Source: Nocardioides sp. (GTDB lineage: Bacteria; Actinomycetota; Actinomycetes; Propionibacteriales; Nocardioidaceae). From it: a stretch of DNA of 6,499 bases. The notes below the pieces were generated by a model. The model was not told the origin of the DNA. It saw nothing but the letters and a program-made list of their open reading frames with translations, and ran no database searches. A program made the position numbers and the translations under genes. How positions within the stretch are numbered: position 1 is the stretch's first letter; every line of letters starts with the position of its first letter. Shown in pieces: positions 1 to 5,996 of the stretch. The stretch spans positions 1 through 6,499 of the forward strand of contig JARICB010000076.1 in assembly GCA_029264225.1 (NCBI GenBank), in the 5' to 3' direction.

Positions 1-84
1 GCCAAGCTGGTGCCGCGCGACGCGGATGACAAGCTGGCCGCGATCATCGCCAGCCTCGGCCGCCTCGACGGGGGAGTGCGATGA
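1..84 (+). CDS. murG: MurG C-terminal end (partial): UDP-GlcNAc:lipid I N-acetylglucosaminyltransferase
   Basis: The frame is open from the left edge and gives 27 residues ending GRLDGGVR before a TGA at 82-84. MurG is the membrane-associated glycosyltransferase that adds GlcNAc to lipid I to make lipid II. Only the last helix is visible. The stretch LVPRDADDKLAAII resembles the usual actinobacterial MurG tail, where an RDAD-type motif precedes the final helix, but no catalytic motif lies inside the window. The main support is position: actinomycete dcw clusters run murG-murC-ftsQ-ftsZ, and the stop overlaps the murC start as ATGA. The identity is therefore largely inferred from context. Confidence 0.72.
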   Translation, partial: AKLVPRDADDKLAAIIASLGRLDGGVR

Positions 85-1499
85 GGCTCCCGGTCCCTGA
101 TCTGCTGCTCCCCGCCGACCAGTTGGGTCGGGTCCACTTCATCGGCATCGGTGGGGCAGGTCTGTCCGCGATCGCCCGGATCATGGCTGCTGGCGGCATC
201 GCCGTCTCCGGCTCCGACGACCAGGACACCCCGTTCCTGCCCTCGCTGCGCGAGCTCGGGGTCACCTGCCACCTCGGTTACGACGCGGCCCACCTCGCCG
301 ACGCTGACACCGTGGTCGTGACCACCGCTGCCCGTGATGACAACGTCGAGGTACTGGAGGCCCAGCGCCGAGGACTGCGGATGCTGCCTCGCTCGGCCGG
401 GCTCGCGGCCACCATGACCGGTCGCCGGGTGCTCGCCATCGCCGGCACCCATGGCAAGACGACCACGACGGGGTTGCTGGTGAGCGCGTTGCTGGCGGCG
501 GGTGTCGATCCGACATACGCCGTGGGTGGGGTGCTGAGTGCCACGGGGCGCAACGCCCACGCCGGCGCCGATGGTCTCTTCGTGGCCGAAGCCGACGAGT
601 CTGACGGAGCGTTCCTCGTCTACCGTCCGCATGCCGCGATCGTGACCAACGTCGAGGCGGACCATCTCGACAACTGGGGCACCGAAGCGGCCTACCACGC
701 GGCCTTCGACGAATTTGCGACCACGATCGACCGTGATGGCTTCCTGGTCTGCTGCGTCGACGACCCCGGCGCCGCCGCCCTCGCCGTCACGGCGCGGGCC
801 CAAGGTCTCGAGGCCGTGAGCGTCGGCACGGTCGAGGACTGCGATCTACGACTGAGCGACCTCACCTTGTCCGGAAGCACCTCGACCGCGCGGGTCACCT
901 GGCACGGATCCGACCTGGGGGAGTTGCGCCTGGCCATCCCCGGTCGCCACTACCTGCTCGACGCGGCCGCCGCGTTGGCGATGGGACTGCGGCTGGGCTA
1001 TGAGTTCAACGACCTCGCCGAAGGCCTGGCTGCGTTCACTGGCACGGGTCGGCGCATGGAGCTCAAGGGTGAGGTCGGCGGGGTCCGGGTCTACGACTCC
1101 TACGCTCACCACCACGTCGAGATCGCCGGGGACCTCCAGGCCGCCCGGTCAGTCGTCGGCGAGGGCCGTCTGGTGGTGGCCTTCCAGCCGCATCTGGTCT
1201 CGCGCACGCGGATCTTCGGTGCGCAGATGGGGCAGGAGTTGGGTGCCGCCGACGAGGTCCTGGTTCTCGACGTCTACGTGGCCCGTGAGAACCCCGACCC
1301 GGACGTGACCGGCGCCCTGGTCGCAGCCGCCGTACCACTGCCGCCCGATCGGGTGGCCTTCATGGCCGACTTCGACGCGGTGCCGGCCGAACTGGTGCGC
1401 CGGGCTCGCCCCGGCGATCTGATCCTGACGCTCGGCGCCGGCACCATTACCGAGCTGGGGCCCCGCGTGCTGGAGTTGTTGCGGGGCCTCGATGCCTGA
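81..1499 (+). CDS. murC: UDP-N-acetylmuramate--L-alanine ligase MurC
   Basis: MurC is the cytoplasmic ATP-dependent ligase that adds the first amino acid, L-alanine, to UDP-MurNAc. The 472-residue length is normal for the family. The N-terminal Rossmann domain carries the glycine-rich UDP-binding loop GIGGAG (about 22-27). The ATP P-loop AGTHGKTTT is at 121-129, followed by the Mur ligase EADESD segment (170-175) and TNVEADHLD (189-197). The C-terminal domain has the MurC-type YDSYAHH (338-344) and FQPHLVSRT (369-377). The usual DDYAHHPTE motif reads DSYAHHHVE here, so the normally conserved proline and threonine are His345 and Val346. The ATG overlaps the murG stop by 4 bases and a purine-rich GGGGGAG (69-75) sits just upstream, which supports this start. 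The 3' end overlaps ftsQ by 8 bases. There is no murB between murC and ftsQ, as in Mycobacterium. Confidence 0.97.
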   Translation: MRLPVPDLLLPADQLGRVHFIGIGGAGLSAIARIMAAGGIAVSGSDDQDTPFLPSLRELGVTCHLGYDAAHLADADTVVVTTAARDDNVEVLEAQRRGLRMLPRSAGLAATMTGRRVLAIAGTHGKTTTTGLLVSALLAAGVDPTYAVGGVLSATGRNAHAGADGLFVAEADESDGAFLVYRPHAAIVTNVEADHLDNWGTEAAYHAAFDEFATTIDRDGFLVCCVDDPGAAALAVTARAQGLEAVSVGTVEDCDLRLSDLTLSGSTSTARVTWHGSDLGELRLAIPGRHYLLDAAAALAMGLRLGYEFNDLAEGLAAFTGTGRRMELKGEVGGVRVYDSYAHHHVEIAGDLQAARSVVGEGRLVVAFQPHLVSRTRIFGAQMGQELGAADEVLVLDVYVARENPDPDVTGALVAAAVPLPPDRVAFMADFDAVPAELVRRARPGDLILTLGAGTITELGPRVLELLRGLDA

Positions 1500-2247
1500 G
1501 GCGCCAGCGCCCGAATCCGCTTACGAGCGTGCAGAACGTCGCACCCGGCAACGCTTCGCTCGCCGCCAGTGGGCCCGTCGCTGGATGCGGTGGAAGTACG
1601 CCGTGGCGTTGGTGCTGCTGGTGACGTTGGTGATCATCGCTGGCTGGCTGGTGTTGTTCTCGGCTGCCCTGTCGGTGAAGAAGGTCGAGGTGGCGGGCAA
1701 CTCCCTGCTCCCGGATCGTCGAGTCCTGCGCATCGCGGACGTGCCGGCCGGTAAGCAGCTCGCGTTCGTGGACCTTGCCGACGCCGCCCGTCGAGTAGCG
1801 ACCCTGCGTGAGGTCAAGGACGTCGACGTCACCCGGGTCTGGCCCGACACGGTGCTCATTACCGTGACCGAGCGCACGGCCGTTGCCGTCGTCGAGCTGG
1901 CCGGCCGGATCCGTGGCCTGGACGCGGAGGGCATGGTGTTTCGCGAATACAAGTCCGTGCCGGTGGGGATGCCACGGGTGCGGCCGACCACGTCAACCGG
2001 CACCGACGCGCTCAAGGAGGCGGCCGGCGTCGTTGCCGCCCTCCCTGACGGGCTTTCGCCGCGGATCGATCACGTCGAAGTGCAGACGATCGACCAGATC
2101 ACCCTGGTGCTCCGCGATGGTCGTGAGGTGCAGTGGGGCAGCGCCGAGGACTCGGCCCTCAAGGCTCAGGTGCTCGCTGAGCTGCTCGAAGTGCAGCAGG
2201 CCAAGGTCTACGACGTCAGCGTGCCCGGCAACCCGATCGTTCGCTGA
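1492..2247 (+). CDS. ftsQ: Cell division protein FtsQ (POTRA-domain divisome protein)
   Basis: FtsQ is a bitopic membrane protein of the FtsQ-FtsL-FtsB complex, which controls septal peptidoglycan synthesis. The 251-residue protein has the family layout. A basic cytoplasmic tail (1-35, rich in Arg) is followed by one transmembrane helix at about 37-59 (a run of V, L, I, A and W). The POTRA domain comes next at about 62-130, starting SVKKVEVAGN and ending VLITVTERTAV. The extracytoplasmic FtsQ beta domain runs from about 131 to 251. The cytoplasmic tail is short compared with the long tails of some mycobacterial FtsQ proteins. The ATG lies inside the last codons of murC with an 8-base overlap, so translation is probably coupled. 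The gene closes the murG-murC-ftsQ run. A perfect palindrome follows three bases after its TGA. Confidence 0.95.
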   Translation: MPEAPAPESAYERAERRTRQRFARRQWARRWMRWKYAVALVLLVTLVIIAGWLVLFSAALSVKKVEVAGNSLLPDRRVLRIADVPAGKQLAFVDLADAARRVATLREVKDVDVTRVWPDTVLITVTERTAVAVVELAGRIRGLDAEGMVFREYKSVPVGMPRVRPTTSTGTDALKEAAGVVAALPDGLSPRIDHVEVQTIDQITLVLRDGREVQWGSAEDSALKAQVLAELLEVQQAKVYDVSVPGNPIVR

Positions 2248-2250
2248 GCC

Positions 2251-2269
2251 GGCGGAAAAGTTTTCCGCC
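2251..2269. repeat. Perfect 9-bp inverted repeat directly after ftsQ (possible terminator or operator)
   Basis: Arms GGCGGAAAA (2251-2259) and TTTTCCGCC (2261-2269) are exact reverse complements around a single G at 2260. As RNA it would form about a 7-bp stem with a 5-base loop. No U-run follows (the next bases are catgctgcgc), so it is not a textbook intrinsic terminator. U-less hairpins are common candidates for terminators in actinomycetes. As DNA, the nearly continuous 19-bp symmetry would also suit a dimeric regulator upstream of ftsZ. The sequence does not decide between these. Confidence 0.45.
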
Positions 2270-2315
2270 ATGCTGCGCGGCGGCGTGTCTCCCCGAGTCG
2301 AGGCGACCCCGTGCC

Positions 2316-2374
2316 TACAGTCATGACCAACGCGAGGTTGACATAACTATAACCCTCAGGTTTACGGTTAGAGT
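2316..2374 (+). promoter_or_regulatory. Probable ftsZ promoter region with nested repeats
   Basis: This AT-richer island in a GC-rich genome lies 87-145 bases before ftsZ. It holds an exact TTGACA (2338-2343), a TATAAC box (2348-2353, five of six matches to TATAAT) and a TACAGT (2316-2321) that fits the actinobacterial TAnnnT form. The TTGACA is not followed by a good -10 at 17 bases (TTTACG), and TATAAC lacks a strong -35, so I cannot assign one promoter. Several overlapping promoters are possible. An imperfect inverted repeat, CTATAACC (2347-2354) and GGTTAGAG (2366-2373), matches at 7 of 8 positions across an 11-base loop. GGTT also recurs at 2359 and 2366. A separate ftsZ promoter fits the large gap after the tightly overlapped upstream genes. 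Confidence 0.45.
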
Positions 2375-2445
2375 TCGCCGCAGCCCAGGGCAGGCAAGAC
2401 CTCGCGTGACTTCCCCGAATCAGTCAAGACGACTTCCCACTTCAC

Positions 2446-2451
2446 GAGAGG
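2446..2451 (+). promoter_or_regulatory. Ribosome binding site of ftsZ
   Basis: GAGAGG lies 9 bases before the ATG at 2461 and is the only purine-rich Shine-Dalgarno-like run at a suitable distance. It supports the start that gives the conserved short N-terminus before the GTPase domain. Confidence 0.6.
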
Positions 2452-2460
2452 CCTGCAGCC

Positions 2461-3657
2461 ATGGCAGCAGCACAGAACTACCTGGCGATCATCAAGGTCG
2501 TGGGTATCGGTGGAGGCGGCGTCAACGCCGTGAACCGCATGATCGACGTCGGCCTCAAGGGTGTCGAGTTCATCGCGATCAACACCGACGCCCAGGCGCT
2601 GCTGATGAGTGACGCCGACGTCAAGCTCGACATCGGCCGCGAACTGACCCGCGGACTCGGTGCTGGCGCCAATCCGGACGTCGGCGCCAAGGCCGCCGAG
2701 GACCATGCCGACGAGATCGAAGAGGTCATCAAGGGCGCCGACATGGTGTTCGTGACGGCCGGAGAGGGTGGCGGAACCGGCACCGGTGGCGCGCCCATCG
2801 TGGCCCGGATCGCGCGCTCTTTGGGTGCACTGACCATCGGCGTGGTGACCCGTCCGTTCGCGTTCGAGGGCCGTCGTCGCGCCAACTCCGCGGAGGAGGG
2901 GATCAGTCAGCTTCGCGAAGAGGTCGACACCCTGATCGTCATCCCCAACGACCGGCTGCTCTCGATCAGCGACCGCAACGTCTCCGTCCTCGACGCCTTC
3001 AAGCAGGCCGACCAGGTGTTGCTCCAGGGTGTCTCGGGCATTACCGACCTGATCACCACGCCGGGCCTGATCAACCTCGACTTCGCCGACGTGAAGTCGG
3101 TCATGGCCAATGCTGGATCGGCACTGATGGGCATCGGCTCGGCCCGCGGTGAGGATCGTGCTGTCCAGGCCGCCGAGATGGCCGTCTCCTCGCCGTTGCT
3201 CGAGGCGAGCATCGAAGGTGCCCACGGCGTACTCCTGTCCATTGCGGGTGGCTCCGACCTCGGTCTCTTCGAGATCAACGAGGCGGCTGCCCTGGTTTCA
3301 CAGTCCGCGCATGCCGAGGCCAACATCATCTTCGGTGCCACCATCGACGATGCGCTCGGCGACGAGGTGCGCGTCACGGTGATCGCTGCCGGCTTCGACG
3401 GCGGAATGCCGAAGCGCCGGCAGGAGGGCAGCGCGTTGCGGCCCGCTCCGCAGCAGACCCAGACGCAGGCCGAGACCCGCTCTGCGGTCGAGCAGCAGAC
3501 CGCTTCGCGTTCGACGACGCCCGACTCCGCTATCGGTCGTCAGTCGCCGCCGCCGGTCCAGCAGGCTCAGGAGCCGCAGCCGATGCAGCCTTCGCGACCT
3601 ACCCGATCGGTCCAGTTCGATGACGACGAGCTCGACGTGCCGGACTTCTTGAAGTAA
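2461..3657 (+). CDS. ftsZ: Cell division GTPase FtsZ
   Basis: FtsZ is the tubulin-like GTPase that polymerises at midcell into the Z-ring and recruits the divisome. The 398 residues cover the full protein. The nucleotide-binding loop [10 protein letters not shown] is at 15-24, the tubulin signature GGGTGTG at 103-109, and the catalytic T7 loop [11 protein letters not shown] at 205-215, with Asp207 and Asp210 in the usual positions. The globular core ends near 316. A disordered linker rich in Gln, Pro, Ser and Thr runs from about 317 to 386. It is followed by the conserved C-terminal peptide [12 protein letters not shown] (387-398), which in actinomycetes binds SepF and other partners. The gene has its own leader and a clear ribosome binding site. 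The next gene starts on the base after its TAA. No ftsA is present, as expected for actinomycetes. Confidence 0.99.
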   Translation: MAAAQNYLAIIKVVGIGGGGVNAVNRMIDVGLKGVEFIAINTDAQALLMSDADVKLDIGRELTRGLGAGANPDVGAKAAEDHADEIEEVIKGADMVFVTAGEGGGTGTGGAPIVARIARSLGALTIGVVTRPFAFEGRRRANSAEEGISQLREEVDTLIVIPNDRLLSISDRNVSVLDAFKQADQVLLQGVSGITDLITTPGLINLDFADVKSVMANAGSALMGIGSARGEDRAVQAAEMAVSSPLLEASIEGAHGVLLSIAGGSDLGLFEINEAAALVSQSAHAEANIIFGATIDDALGDEVRVTVIAAGFDGGMPKRRQEGSALRPAPQQTQTQAETRSAVEQQTASRSTTPDSAIGRQSPPPVQQAQEPQPMQPSRPTRSVQFDDDELDVPDFLK

Positions 3658-4350
3658 GTGTTCGCCTTCCGCGCCACCGTGCAGGCCACGTCGACCCCCG
3701 AACGTGTCGACGTGGCCTTCACCGACTCCACTCTTGATCTCCAGGGCCCCAAGCCAGGCTTCGCAGCGGCAATGGCCCAACTCGGCGCAGCGACCGGGAT
3801 CGGGTTCGCGCGACTGCACCAGGTGCATGGTGACCACGTTCATCTCGTTACTACGGTGCCGGTCGACGACGCCGACGCGCCTGTGGCCGATGCTCAGGTC
3901 ACCACACTGCGTGGGGTGGGCCTGATGGTCCGCACCGCCGATTGTGTTCCCGTCGTGCTCGCCGACGCTGCTGCCGGCGTGATCGCGGTGGCGCACGCGG
4001 GTCGACCGGGAATGGCGGTGGACGTGGTGACCCGCACGATCGAGGTGATGGGCCAACAGGGGGCCACCGACATCACTGCCTGGATCGGGCCGCACGTGTG
4101 CGGGGCCTGCTACGAGGTGCCGGCCGAAATGCGCGCAGAGGTGACTGCGGTCGTGCCCGAGTCCTACTCCGAAACGTCGTGGGGCACTCCGGCTCTCGAC
4201 ATCGGAGCCGGCGTACGCGCCCAACTGATCCGCGCCGGGGTGCAGGTCGTCGACGTAGGTGGCTGCACGCTCGAAGAGCAGTCCCTGCACTCCTACCGCC
4301 GCGACGCAAGCTCGTCGGGTCGCGGCGCGGGCCTGGTGTGGATCTCATGA
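3658..4350 (+). CDS. pgeF: Peptidoglycan editing factor PgeF / YfiH-type laccase-domain protein
   Basis: This belongs to the YfiH/YlmD 'multicopper polyphenol oxidase' family (DUF152). In Escherichia coli the protein removes L-Ser wrongly added in place of L-Ala to UDP-MurNAc. Related proteins act on purine nucleosides. The 230 residues show the family's metal and active-site residues: HQVHG (54-58, His57), ADC (94-96, Cys96) and HAGRPG (113-118, His113). They also show IGPHVCGACYEVP (143-155). The segment after AFTD (20-23) lacks the GGVS...SLNL motif common in homologues and is somewhat short. The GTG start sits directly after the ftsZ stop (TAAGTG), implying translational coupling. The product begins MFAFR, a typical start for this family. 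The TGA overlaps the yggS ATG. Its place beside murC's cluster suits a proofreading role, but the exact substrate here is inferred. Confidence 0.9.
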   Translation: MFAFRATVQATSTPERVDVAFTDSTLDLQGPKPGFAAAMAQLGAATGIGFARLHQVHGDHVHLVTTVPVDDADAPVADAQVTTLRGVGLMVRTADCVPVVLADAAAGVIAVAHAGRPGMAVDVVTRTIEVMGQQGATDITAWIGPHVCGACYEVPAEMRAEVTAVVPESYSETSWGTPALDIGAGVRAQLIRAGVQVVDVGGCTLEEQSLHSYRRDASSSGRGAGLVWIS

Positions 4351-5045
4351 CTCGTCCCGACGACCTGCGCGTCAACCTCGAAGGCGTACGCCGCCGCATC
4401 GATACCGCCGCCCTGGCAGCCGGTCGCGACCCTTCGGAGGTCACCCTCGTGGTGGTGACCAAGTTCTTCCCCGCTACCGACGTACGCCTGCTCGCGGAAC
4501 TCGGCGTCACCGACGTCGGCGAGAACAGACACCAGGAAGCCGCGGAGAAGGCGGCCGAGTGCTCCCACCTGGGGTTGCGCTGGCACTTCATCGGCGGTCT
4601 GCAGAGCAACAAGGCGGCCGCTGTCGCCGGCTACAGCGATGTCGTGGAGTCGCTGGACCGCCCCAAACTGGTGACGGGGCTCCAGCGCGGAGCCCAGGAG
4701 AGGGGCCGTGACGTCGACGTGTTCCTTCAGGTCAGCCTCGACCCGCCCGGCGTCGATCACCGTGCCGGTGCCGTCCCCACAGACCTGTAGACGTTGGCCG
4801 CTGCAGTCGAGGCTGCCGGGTCGCTGCGGTTGTGTGGCCTGATGGCCGTGGCACCCCTTGACGAAGACCCGAATGTCGCCTTCGAGCGACTCAGCGACAT
4901 CCGCACGCACTTCACCGCGCACTACCCGCACGCCACCCAATTGTCTGCCGGGATGAGCTCTGACCTGGAAGCCGCAATAACTCATGGCGCGACACACGTG
5001 CGTGTCGGGTCCGCGGTCCTCGGTCCGAGGCCTCTCAACCGGTAA
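4347..5045 (+). pseudogene. yggS: YggS/PROSC-family pyridoxal 5'-phosphate homeostasis protein, interrupted by an in-frame TAG
   Basis: YggS proteins are single-domain alanine-racemase-like barrels that bind pyridoxal phosphate (PLP) and keep its level balanced. The first part (147 residues) holds the PLP lysine in VVVTKFFPA (Lys39), DVGENRHQEA (57-66) and HFIGGLQSNK (80-89). A TAG at 4788-4790 then stops the frame. The same frame continues for 84 codons to a TAA, with GLMAVAPLDEDP, SAGMSSDLEAAI and [14 protein letters not shown], the C-terminal family motifs that hold the PLP phosphate. Together the parts make about 232 codons, the normal family length. There is no frameshift, only one stop codon where a sense codon is expected. 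Without the C-terminal part the protein should not bind PLP properly. Options are a recent nonsense mutation, a sequencing error, readthrough, or restart at TTG 4794. The last lacks a visible ribosome binding site. The ATG overlaps the pgeF stop. Confidence 0.8.
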
Positions 5046-5072
5046 TGTCCACAACAGTCAAGACCGACCATC

Positions 5073-5077
5073 GGAGG
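5073..5077 (+). promoter_or_regulatory. Ribosome binding site of sepF
   Basis: GGAGG lies 8 bases before the ATG at 5086 and is the strongest Shine-Dalgarno match seen before any gene in the window. It decides the sepF start against the in-frame GTG at 5083-5085-like alternatives and the upstream ATG at 4984, which would overlap yggS. It also means sepF translation need not depend on reading through yggS. Confidence 0.75.
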
Positions 5078-5085
5078 AACGTGTC

Positions 5086-5577
5086 ATGAGCGGCGCGATG
5101 CGCAAGATCGGCGAGTACCTCGGCCTGCTCGAGGACACCGGACAGTACGACGACTTCGGCGCCGACTACGAGACGAGCCAGCACGATGCAGTCGATGACC
5201 GGCCCGCCCAGTCTTCCCGGGAGCGGCACCCCGCCCCCGTTGCCGACCTGTCCGAGCGCCGTCGTCCGGCCTCGGTATCTCCTGGAGTCGTAGCCCCGTT
5301 GAGTGTCATCACCACACTGCACCCGCGCAACTACAATGAGGCGCGCCTCGTCGGGGAGAACTACCGTGACGGCACGCCCGTCATCATGAATCTCTCCGAG
5401 ATGGACGACAACGACGCCAAGCGTCTCGTCGACTTCGCCGCCGGCCTGATTTTTGCTACGCGTGGCACTATCGAGCGCGTCACCAACAAGGTGTTCCTGC
5501 TCTCCCCGCCCAATGTCACGGTTGCAGCCGAGGACAAAGAGCGGATCGCTGAGAACGGTTTCTTCAACCAGAGCTGA
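5086..5577 (+). CDS. sepF: Cell division protein SepF (FtsZ membrane anchor)
   Basis: SepF dimers bind the FtsZ C-terminal peptide and fix the Z-ring to the membrane, taking the place of FtsA in actinomycetes. The 163-residue protein begins [17 protein letters not shown], an amphipathic N-terminal helix that serves as the membrane-binding part. A charged, proline-containing linker runs from about 19 to 70. The SepF core is at about 72-147, from [20 protein letters not shown] through [21 protein letters not shown] to [17 protein letters not shown]. It ends with a short tail, GFFNQS. The start is set by a strong GGAGG 8 bases upstream. The gene lies 40 bases after yggS and 8 before yggT, so it is probably cotranscribed with ftsZ. 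The 40-base gap shares a 10-base word with the ftsZ leader. Confidence 0.96.
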   Translation: MSGAMRKIGEYLGLLEDTGQYDDFGADYETSQHDAVDDRPAQSSRERHPAPVADLSERRRPASVSPGVVAPLSVITTLHPRNYNEARLVGENYRDGTPVIMNLSEMDDNDAKRLVDFAAGLIFATRGTIERVTNKVFLLSPPNVTVAAEDKERIAENGFFNQS

Positions 5578-5585
5578 GTACATAC

Positions 5586-5879
5586 GTGTCGGTAGTCGGC
5601 CAGATCCTCTACGCAGCGGTCTGGATCTTCATTGCGTTGCTGTGGGTGCGATTCATCGTTGACTGGGTGCAGGTCTTCGCCCGGGGATGGACGCCGCGGG
5701 GCGCGCTGTTGGTGATCCTCGAAGTCGTCTTCTCAGTAACCGATCCACCGATCAACGCATTGCGCCGGGTGATCCCGCCACTGCGCATCGGAAACTTCGC
5801 GTTGGACCTGAGTTTCCTGATTGTGATGGTCGTTGCCTACCTGCTCCTGCGCGTTATTGCGATGACGCTGCTTCGCTGA
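5586..5879 (+). CDS. yggT: YggT family small integral membrane protein
   Basis: The 97-residue protein has the YGGT layout of two hydrophobic helices. The first is at about 4-25 (VGQILYAAVWIFIALLWVRF) and the second at about 73-95 (a run of L, I, V and M). Between them is the family's central motif TDPPINALRRVIPPLRIG (about 52-69). The molecular role is not firmly known. The gene sits next to sepF and divIVA in actinomycetes and next to yggS in many other bacteria, which suggests a link to division or membrane and ion homeostasis. The start is a GTG 8 bases after the sepF stop, chosen because the product begins at the first membrane helix. The ribosome binding site is weak (CTGAG), so coupling to sepF is likely. 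Two hairpins follow the TGA. Confidence 0.92.
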   Translation: MSVVGQILYAAVWIFIALLWVRFIVDWVQVFARGWTPRGALLVILEVVFSVTDPPINALRRVIPPLRIGNFALDLSFLIVMVVAYLLLRVIAMTLLR

Positions 5880-5882
5880 CAC

Positions 5883-5923
5883 CATCAGTCCCATGGGTCA
5901 CTGATGCGCCGCGTTCGACGCGG
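5883..5923 (+). terminator. Two tandem hairpins after yggT (possible end of the ftsZ-yggT transcript)
   Basis: The first hairpin has exact 7-bp arms, CATCAGT (5883-5889) and ACTGATG (5900-5906), with a 10-base loop that contains the palindrome CCCATGGG. The second has 6-bp arms, CCGCGT (5909-5914) and ACGCGG (5918-5923), around TCG. No T-run follows, so termination is plausible but unproven. The position, four bases after the yggT stop and before a new promoter-like stretch, favours it. Confidence 0.35.
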
Positions 5924-5927
5924 GGGT

Positions 5928-5976
5928 TAGGGTAGGGGCGCACAGTTTTGATTTACTTCGACAACAGTTCGACAAC
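5928..5976 (+). promoter_or_regulatory. divIVA upstream region: possible -10 box and a 9-bp direct repeat
   Basis: TAGGGT (5928-5933) fits the actinobacterial TAnnnT -10 form but has no clear -35 at 17 bases. An AT-rich stretch, TTTTGATTTACTT, is at 5946-5958. TTCGACAAC then occurs twice, at 5957-5965 and 5968-5976, with an 11-base period (about one helix turn). This looks like a two-site protein-binding element or leader element. A third partial copy, TTCGAC, is at 5914-5919 inside the second hairpin. A separate promoter for divIVA is expected from the 117-base gap and the hairpins before it. The exact start of transcription cannot be read from the sequence. Confidence 0.35.
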
Positions 5977-5996
5977 GCGAAAGTTTGGGTGAGCTC

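Noticed and set aside
2270..2326. Possible 18-residue leader peptide (ATG at 2270, TGA at 2324-2326) before ftsZ
   Set aside because: No good ribosome binding site, no regulatory codon run, and the start lies on the edge of the palindrome. Nothing supports translation.
2368..3225. Long minus-strand open frame (285 codons) opposite ftsZ
   Set aside because: It lies wholly in the shadow of a certain gene. Its product is low-complexity and rich in D, G, H, V and R with no recognisable domain, as is typical of antisense frames in GC-rich DNA.
3298..4290. Minus-strand open frame (330 codons) opposite the ftsZ tail and pgeF
   Set aside because: It spans the ends of two real genes and encodes Arg/His/Gly/Leu-rich sequence without motifs. 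This is a codon-bias artefact.
3942..4346. Upstream extension of the yggS frame through pgeF
   Set aside because: The extension encodes Arg-rich non-homologous sequence inside pgeF. The YggS family N-terminus starts at the ATG at 4347, which overlaps the pgeF stop.
4740..4800. A frameshift as the cause of the yggS break
   Set aside because: The codons before and after the TAG are in the same frame and both encode family sequence, so a single stop codon explains the break.
4293..5054. Minus-strand open frame (253 codons) opposite yggS, considered because yggS is interrupted
   Set aside because: The + strand frame shows clear YggS motifs on both sides of the stop, while the minus product has no recognisable domain.
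4984..5085. Earlier in-frame ATG for sepF at 4984
   Set aside because: It would overlap the conserved end of yggS. The SepF N-terminal helix and the GGAGG site both point to 5086.
5957..5972. LexA (SOS) box resemblance in the divIVA leader: TCGA...GTTCGA
   Set aside because: The actinobacterial SOS box needs TCGAAC-n4-GTTCGA. Here only the right half fits, the left half matches at about 3 of 6 positions and the spacing is off by one. The direct-repeat reading explains it better.
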